Part shown: one piece after another, positions 7,249 through 11,347 of the stretch
Layout of the letters: each line of letters opens with the position of its first letter
Position numbering within the stretch: position 1 is the stretch's first letter
Assembly: GCA_017444165.1 (NCBI GenBank)
Contig: JAFSXH010000135.1
Location: 1-11,347, forward strand
Direction of reading: 5' to 3'
From: a bacterium
GTDB lineage: Bacteria; Vulcanimicrobiota; Xenobia; Xenobiales; Xenobiaceae
DNA length: 11,347 nucleotides
Position numbers and translations under genes: made by a program
Notes under the pieces: generated by a model
The model's database searches: none
The model's input: the letters and a program-made list of their open reading frames with translations, nothing else
What the model was told of the DNA's origin: nothing

Positions 7249-7508
7249 TGTCCTGAATGGGCAAATCTTGATTATTAACTTTCATTATGCTAATATCCTA
7301 GTTCATAATCAATACGAAACCTTTCTTTCCTTCGGAATCTCGTCATTTTCAGATAGGTTCCGAAGTTTCTTTATTTCAAAATGTAGAAAAACGCTATGAG
7401 GAACTCACTTCTAAAAAACCGTGAACTAATCCCCGATCCCAGTTGGCGGGTGAAGGCTCAATCCTAGTGTTTCTAACTATAATGAAGGGTTGGCTAGGTT
7501 AGTCAAAT
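7249..7508. other. Non-coding interval with two inverted repeats
   Basis: 260 bp with no convincing gene. It holds TTGATTAT/ATAATCAA (7268-7275 with 7305-7312) and CTTCGGAA/TTCCGAAG (7330-7337 with 7358-7365). The second pair is followed by a T-rich run to 7376. Nothing else was recognised. Confidence 0.5.
7330..7376 (+). terminator. Hairpin with T-rich tail, possible terminator or operator
   Basis: An 8-bp perfect inverted repeat, CTTCGGAA/TTCCGAAG, with a 20-base loop is followed by TTTCTTTATTT on the + strand. The large loop and the lack of a + strand gene just upstream make a terminator role uncertain. It may instead be a binding site. Confidence 0.3.
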
Positions 7509-7736
7509 TCAAGACAAGGTGCATCCTGGCGGCTCCTCATCATCAAGACAAATATCGAAGTGCATCTTCAAAATTTCCAATTTCTCATTATAGACATATT
7601 GATCATATAATTTCATATTCTCTTCTTCGGTTAGATTCTCATAACATGGAAAATCTAACCAACAATCCAGTATTACTCCATCCATTGCAAACTCTAAATC
7701 TTTTCTGTTAGTAATTTTTTCTTTCGGTGCGTCCAT
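7509..7736 (-). CDS. Small acidic protein, unknown
   Basis: 75 residues, strongly acidic (LTEEENMKLYD, ICLDDEEPP), with a few Cys and aromatic residues. No signal peptide or membrane segment is visible. ATG at 7736; the upstream sequence has no clear ribosome binding site. I recognise no family. It is one of three short - strand ORFs separated by solitary CRISPR-like repeats, with R1 260 bp beyond its stop. Acidic composition and small size are common among immunity, antitoxin and anti-defence proteins, but nothing in the sequence proves such a role. An opposite-strand ORF over the same bases is less protein-like. Confidence 0.5.
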   Translation of the reverse strand: MDAPKEKITNRKDLEFAMDGVILDCWLDFPCYENLTEEENMKLYDQYVYNEKLEILKMHFDICLDDEEPPGCTLS

Positions 7737-7809
7737 ATTTTCTATATTTAGAACTTTCTTACACTAATTATAGGCAGATTCGCAGACTTTCTGAAGATAT
7801 TCTAGTTAG

Positions 7810-7837
7810 GACTCATTCCTGTGTGTGCGGGGAAAGG
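7810..7837 (+). repeat. Solitary degenerate type I-E CRISPR-like repeat R2
   Basis: A 28-base element starting GACTCATTCC and ending TGTGTGTGCGGGGAAAGG. It shares the GTGTGTGCGGGGAAA core with R1 and the same orientation. It overlaps the 3' end of the - strand ORF 7813-8094: the complement encodes that ORF's last residues, SPHTQE, and its TGA stop. Confidence 0.65.
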
Positions 7838-8094
7838 TCTTCCTGCAGAGGAACCCAACCACCAGAAACTAGGTGCTGAAGACCAAACTGTTCTATGTAC
7901 TTTGGAAAATCTTTATCTAAATCCACCAATTCTTTCTGAGTGAAATCGTCGCTTTTTAACATATAAGTCAAAGTAATTTTTAATAGTTCATCCTGTTCTT
8001 CCTCAGAAAGATGTATCCCAATTCCGATTGGTTCACTTATACGTGCCATAAAACTAGCTTCGTAATCATTGTCGTTAGATTCTTTCTCAATCAT
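7813..8094 (-). CDS. Small acidic protein, unknown, ending inside repeat R2
   Basis: 93 residues from the ATG at 8094, or 96 from a GTG at 8103, which sits closer to an AGGTG ribosome-binding-like sequence; the start is undecided. Acidic, with helix-like segments (LSEEEQDELLKITLTYMLKS, TQKELVDLDKDFPKYIEQFG). No signal peptide or known motif. The last codons and the stop are made of the CRISPR-like repeat R2, so the repeat either truncated an older gene or was present when the ORF formed. No family recognised. It sits between R2 and R3, with about 80 bp separating its start from R3. Confidence 0.5.
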   Translation of the reverse strand: MIEKESNDNDYEASFMARISEPIGIGIHLSEEEQDELLKITLTYMLKSDDFTQKELVDLDKDFPKYIEQFGLQHLVSGGWVPLQEDLSPHTQE

Positions 8095-8172
8095 TTGGTT
8101 CACATAGCACCTACTCTGGAATTAACTTTCCTGAATTTTCGTTTTAATTTACATTAATCAGTGCAACAAGAG

Positions 8173-8200
8173 AACTAACCCTCGCGAGTGTGGGGAAAAG
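8173..8200 (+). repeat. Solitary degenerate type I-E CRISPR-like repeat R3
   Basis: A 28-base element starting AACTAACCC and ending GCGAGTGTGGGGAAAAG. It has the same orientation and the same right half as R1, with one change in the GTGCGGGG block. Its left half forms the palindrome CTCGCGAG. It lies 31 bp beyond the stop of the - strand ORF 8232-8510, close to one I-E spacer length. Confidence 0.6.
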
Positions 8201-8231
8201 ATGGAGAAGAAGGCTGGACTTCTGGAGAGAT

Positions 8232-8510
8232 TTATGAGATTACTGTAATTGATGGTGATTCTAACTGTTCTGGACATATTCTTTTAGCTAACTCTATTAC
8301 TTCTTCATCCGTGCCGAACAAAGCTATGTAATTATTCTTCTCAATGGGTTCAAATTTTTTTTTCTCATTATCGATCCAGTTATCTATTTCTTCTTGACTG
8401 CACCCAGTAAGACGCATTTGGTTCAATTTTCTTAAATCAATATGTGCTCCACATGTATAACACGCGCTACGAAGACGCTCCATATAGTTTTCATCAAATT
8501 TATCGTTCAT
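8232..8510 (-). CDS. Small Cys-containing acidic protein, unknown; N-terminus uncertain
   Basis: 93 residues from the ATG at 8510 (GAGAGG about 12 bases upstream). The frame stays open to a TTG at 8651, giving 139 residues. The extension has protein-like stretches (CYCSIERLHAE) but also runs through CRISPR-like repeat R4 and the opposite promoter, so it may be the remnant of a longer gene. Features: CYTCGAHIDL (a CxxC), DEEVIELAKRICPEQL and an acidic overall charge. A single CxxC is not enough to call a zinc finger. No family recognised. It is divergent from the coiled-coil gene at 8731. Confidence 0.5.
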   Translation of the reverse strand: MNDKFDENYMERLRSACYTCGAHIDLRKLNQMRLTGCSQEEIDNWIDNEKKKFEPIEKNNYIALFGTDEEVIELAKRICPEQLESPSITVIS

Positions 8511-8601
8511 TTCTGCATGTAACCTCTCAATTGAACAGTAGCACAACAGCCCATGATTATCTAGTTTTATCTTGAAATTCTCTAAAAGAAAAATTTCTTT
8601 G

Positions 8602-8629
8602 GGTTCACTCTTACAAGTGCGGGGAAAAT
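8602..8629 (+). repeat. Solitary degenerate type I-E CRISPR-like repeat R4
   Basis: A 28-base element starting GGTTCACTCTTAC and ending AAGTGCGGGGAAAAT. Its left end (GG.TCAC) is the closest of the four to the usual I-E repeat start, and the right core GTGCGGGGAAAA is intact. It sits 16 bp upstream of the -35 box of the promoter for the gene at 8731. A crRNA-like spacer after it would cover that promoter. Confidence 0.65.
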
Positions 8630-8645
8630 CTACAAAGAAGAATAA

Positions 8646-8674
8646 TTGCAAAGATTCTTTGTCTATGCTATAAG
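8646..8674 (+). promoter_or_regulatory. Extended -10 promoter for the coiled-coil gene
   Basis: TTGCAA (8646-8651), a 17-bp spacer, then TATAAG (8669-8674) preceded by TGC, giving an extended -10. It lies about 55 bp upstream of the ATG at 8731, which has GGGAG at suitable spacing. No other promoter of this quality is seen in the accessory region. Confidence 0.6.
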
Positions 8675-8730
8675 TTAACTACGTTTTTTAGGGAATATTT
8701 TGTTTTCAAGTAATTTGATGGGAGAATTCT

Positions 8731-10185
8731 ATGTATCATAAGGGTTCATTGATTGCTGGTGTTAGGGGTGTATACGAAGTAACTGATAAGAGTAATTTTG
8801 CCACCGATCCTATCTCCGATATAGATTTGGAGCAGTTGTTTGAAACGCGCCATGATGAAATAAAAAGTAAAGATTTTCAAGAAGTAACCCTAGGGGAGCG
8901 GTTGACGTGTTCTAATTTTACTGAAAAAAGCAGAAGACTGAGTAGAACTTCGACAAGGAAGAGTCCACTCGAGGTTCGTGAGGAAACAATAAAAAAGAAA
9001 TGTCGAGAGTCTGCAGATCTACAAGTAAAGAGTAGCCAAGATTTTGATCTCGAAACGCAAAAAAAGTGTGTTGAACTACAGCGCGAGTTATCTCGAGCAA
9101 GTTATCAAGATCGCCTTCGCGAGCAAGAGCGCAATTTTCTCTACAAAAAAGAACGCGTTTGGGACAAATCACTCTTAGATAACTGGCCACTCATATTGCC
9201 ATTGGAGATTATCAGAGAAGAGCATACCAAGGGAAGTTATGTAACTTTGGGTGTGTTTTTATTTAAAAATAACAATAATGTAGATAAAGATATGGACAAA
9301 TTTTGGAATACAGAGATTTATCCTTTGGTTGAGGATGACTTAAATAAGTGGATAGAGGACAATTATCTCAATAGTTTAGGAATAAAGAATATAAAATTTT
9401 ATACCAACTCTTTCCGTGAAAATGTTGACTACAGCTCTTCGTTGAAGACCATTTGTTACTCTATGTGTAGTTTGCCCACAATTATTTTAGAGTGCAATGT
9501 TTTTCCCGACAGTTGCAATCTGTCTTTTACATTCTGGGGGTTAGGTGATGATCCGACCGATCGTGAATATCCCAAACATTTATTTTGCGGCGAAGATTAT
9601 AAACTTAAGAACAAAGATGGCTATATAAGCGAAGAAGAGAAGGTTAAACTAATTGACTGGATCTGTGCTTGTTTCAAAATGATCATAGGTTGCAATTTCG
9701 ATGCTTTCCGCTTGGCCCAATATAATGAGATGCCTGTCTTTCCACAGATTGCTCAAACTGAATGCGATAGGGAATTGCCAAATGCGTCTCTGCGTTACGA
9801 TGAACTAAAGAAGGAACTTACTGAGTTTTATAAATGTATTTACGATCTATTTTTAGGTCCCAAGAGTAATGTTGCCAAAGATTGCAAAAATAACAAACTT
9901 GCTAATGTTTACGCCTTGCGTTTGTGCTACGCTGAGAGACTTAAAAACTTTGTTGAAGAAGGTTGTCTCAACCTGTGGCTAAATGATTCTATTGAAGCCT
10001 GGTGTTCCTTACGTGGGGGAAAGGGTGCTGCCAAGTGGCTCAAAGGTTTATTAGCTGGTCAATATTCACGTAGCAAGTATTTTAGCGACGATGACGAGGA
10101 TTATTTTAGAGAACTGACCTCATTGATGACTAAAAATAATTATCTCAGATCTCTATGTGAAGAGACAATAAAACTCTTAAAGTAG
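8731..10185 (+). CDS. Coiled-coil protein of unknown family, paralog A
   Basis: 484 residues. A variable N-terminus (MYHKGSLIAGVRGVYEVTDK) is followed by a charged, probably coiled-coil stretch at about 60-145 (KKCVELQRELSRASYQDRLREQERN is its core; written here only for location). A globular part runs from about 150 to the end. Blocks shared with the next gene include DNWPLI, YVTLGVFLFKN, FW.TEIY.LVE..LN.W.EDNY, PTI.LECNV, WGLGDDPT, WICACFKMIIGCNFDAFRL and QYNEMPVFP. There is no signal peptide and no Walker A motif, kinase or nuclease signature that I can identify. A hydrophobic or Gly-rich start could contact the membrane, but this is weak. GGGAG precedes the ATG, and an extended -10 promoter lies upstream. 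It is followed after 56 bp by a close paralog. I cannot assign a function; the setting beside decayed CRISPR-like repeats suggests accessory, perhaps defence-related DNA (inference). Confidence 0.8.
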   Translation: MYHKGSLIAGVRGVYEVTDKSNFATDPISDIDLEQLFETRHDEIKSKDFQEVTLGERLTCSNFTEKSRRLSRTSTRKSPLEVREETIKKKCRESADLQVKSSQDFDLETQKKCVELQRELSRASYQDRLREQERNFLYKKERVWDKSLLDNWPLILPLEIIREEHTKGSYVTLGVFLFKNNNNVDKDMDKFWNTEIYPLVEDDLNKWIEDNYLNSLGIKNIKFYTNSFRENVDYSSSLKTICYSMCSLPTIILECNVFPDSCNLSFTFWGLGDDPTDREYPKHLFCGEDYKLKNKDGYISEEEKVKLIDWICACFKMIIGCNFDAFRLAQYNEMPVFPQIAQTECDRELPNASLRYDELKKELTEFYKCIYDLFLGPKSNVAKDCKNNKLANVYALRLCYAERLKNFVEEGCLNLWLNDSIEAWCSLRGGKGAAKWLKGLLAGQYSRSKYFSDDDEDYFRELTSLMTKNNYLRSLCEETIKLLK

Positions 10186-10241
10186 TTGTGCCATATTCTA
10201 ACATAAATTTAGTTTTCAAAAATTAGAGAGGATGGTGTTCT

Positions 10242-11347
10242 ATGTCTTTGTGTAGTTTGTTAGGTGCATTTTCAGGTTTGTACAGAGGTGTCAAAGCAGT
10301 ATATGATGTAAGTTCAAAGTATCTTCCTGCGTTCATTGACTTTGCAAAACAATTGGAGTCTGAAAGTTTTACTGAAAGACAAAACAGGCTAAATAGAATG
10401 AGTAATGAGAAGTTAGCAAAGAAGCAACGTAAACTTACGGAAAGAGAGAGCAGGCTGAGCCGTGAATTTGAGGAGTTGCAGACGAAGATTAAACAAAACT
10501 TTGATCTTGAAATGCAAGAACGCAGTGCATGTATACAACGGGAATTGGCATATATTGATCACAACTATCGTCTTGAAGAACAGAAGAAAAGTTTTTCTGA
10601 TCAGAAGGCTCTGGAATCATATAAGAAACTTATGGAAAACTGGCCTTTAATAATACAACCAGAGCTTATCAGAGAGGCGCATACTAGTGGGTGTTACGCT
10701 ACTTTAGGTGTGTTTTTGTTTAAAAATCGCGATCGTATAGATACTGATGTGGATAGATTTTGGGATACAGAGATATATTCTTTGGTTGAGAGTGAATTGA
10801 ATCAATGGGTAGAGGACAATTATCACAATAATTTAGGGATTAGAAATATAAAATTTTATCCTGATTCTTTTTGTGATAGTAACGCTCACCATGATTCTCT
10901 GGTAGATGTGATTCGCTATTCTATGCGCGGTCTACCCACAATCGTTTTAGAGTGTAATGTTCTATCCAGCAGGTATAATCTTTACTCTACGCTATGGGGA
11001 TTAGGTGACGATCCTACTAATCAGGAATACTACAGATGCTCATTTTACAGTGAAGATTATAAGGTTAAAATTGGAGAAAATTTTATAAATGAAAGAGAAG
11101 TTAAAAGGTTAGCTAATTGGATCTGTGCCTGTTTTAAGATGATTATAGGTTGTAATTTTGATGCTTTTCGCTTGATCCAGTACAATGAGATGCCCGTTTT
11201 TCCAAAAATTGCTAAAGCTGAACTTGAAAATGGCTCGTTAAGTGGTCCATTGCGCTATGGTGAGCTGAAAGAAAGATTTGATGAGTTCTATAAGCGTATT
11301 TATGATTTAATTTTAGGATCCGATAGCAACATTTATAGAGCTTGCGC
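10242..11347 (+). CDS. Coiled-coil protein of unknown family, paralog B (partial, runs off window)
   Basis: An open frame from the ATG at 10242 to the window end without a stop (368 codons), so the 3' end is missing. GAGAGG lies about ten bases upstream. The N-terminus MSLCSLLGAFSGLYRGVKAVYDV differs from paralog A but keeps the G-x-YRGVKAVYDV-like element. It is followed by a clearer heptad-like coiled coil (about 45-130, rich in E, K, R, L). From NWPLI onward it matches paralog A at roughly two residues in three by eye, with the same conserved blocks (ATLGVFLFKN, WGLGDDPT, WICACFKMIIGCNFDAFRL, QYNEMPVFP). No enzyme motif was recognised. Close spacing suggests co-transcription with paralog A after a tandem duplication. 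Confidence 0.82.
   Translation, partial: MSLCSLLGAFSGLYRGVKAVYDVSSKYLPAFIDFAKQLESESFTERQNRLNRMSNEKLAKKQRKLTERESRLSREFEELQTKIKQNFDLEMQERSACIQRELAYIDHNYRLEEQKKSFSDQKALESYKKLMENWPLIIQPELIREAHTSGCYATLGVFLFKNRDRIDTDVDRFWDTEIYSLVESELNQWVEDNYHNNLGIRNIKFYPDSFCDSNAHHDSLVDVIRYSMRGLPTIVLECNVLSSRYNLYSTLWGLGDDPTNQEYYRCSFYSEDYKVKIGENFINEREVKRLANWICACFKMIIGCNFDAFRLIQYNEMPVFPKIAKAELENGSLSGPLRYGELKERFDEFYKRIYDLILGSDSNIYRAC

Noticed and set aside
7420..7480. A tRNA-like fragment (GGCTCAATCC resembling a T arm).
   Set aside because: The flanking bases do not form a T stem, and there is no acceptor, D or anticodon arm.
7490..7711. A + strand ORF opposite the 75-residue small ORF.
   Set aside because: Its composition is not protein-like and it shadows the - strand frame.
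7221..8629. A functional CRISPR array.
   Set aside because: Repeats are degenerate and 363-589 bp apart, with no regular spacers, leader or cas genes in the window.
9997..10024. A possible fifth CRISPR-like repeat ending TGGGGGAAAGG.
   Set aside because: Only the G-run and AAA match when aligned from the right end. The left half does not fit, and the bases encode part of the conserved coiled-coil protein.
10462..10650. A short + strand ORF inside paralog B.
   Set aside because: It is in a different frame from the continuous paralog B reading frame, which matches paralog A.

Overview
The window looks like chromosomal DNA of a moderately AT-rich, anaerobic-type Firmicute. Three things point there: a four-cysteine L28, an ECF-type ThiT thiamine transporter, and degenerate repeats of the type I-E CRISPR form common in Firmicutes. 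A phosphatidylserine decarboxylase next to CheA/CheY-like genes would fit a diderm lineage such as the Negativicutes. This placement is an inference from gene content, not a marker-based assignment.

Left region (1-2504, + strand): a compact three-gene unit with gaps of 20 and 28 bp. It encodes a short CheA-like protein (Hpt plus ATPase domain, no CheW domain), a phosphatidylserine decarboxylase with an unusual ~190-residue N-terminal domain, and a stand-alone CheY-type receiver.

Middle region (2472-7096, - strand, running right to left). First comes a secreted beta-propeller-like protein, with NAD+ synthetase starting 18 bp after it. The synthetase's glutaminase domain appears to have lost its catalytic Glu and Cys. 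Next is a 600-bp non-coding interval with a strong extended -10 promoter and predicted RNA structure. It is followed by rpmB (L28), thiT and thiN-type thiamine pyrophosphokinase, which form a thiamine salvage pair. The thiamine pyrophosphokinase gene overlaps the cheY-like gene tail to tail.

Right region (about 7200-11347): accessory DNA. Four solitary, decayed copies of a type I-E CRISPR repeat lie in the same orientation at 7221, 7810, 8173 and 8602. They are interspersed with three small, acidic, unrecognised ORFs on the - strand. One repeat supplies the stop codon of an ORF. The last repeat sits 16 bp upstream of an extended -10 promoter. That promoter drives the first of two tandem paralogous + strand genes for coiled-coil proteins of unknown function. 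The second gene runs off the window.

The parts most deserving a second look are the dispersed CRISPR-like repeats with their small ORFs, the tandem coiled-coil paralogs beside them, the inactive-looking NadE glutaminase domain, and the structured RNA candidate upstream of rpmB. No cas gene, transposase, integrase or tRNA was recognised.
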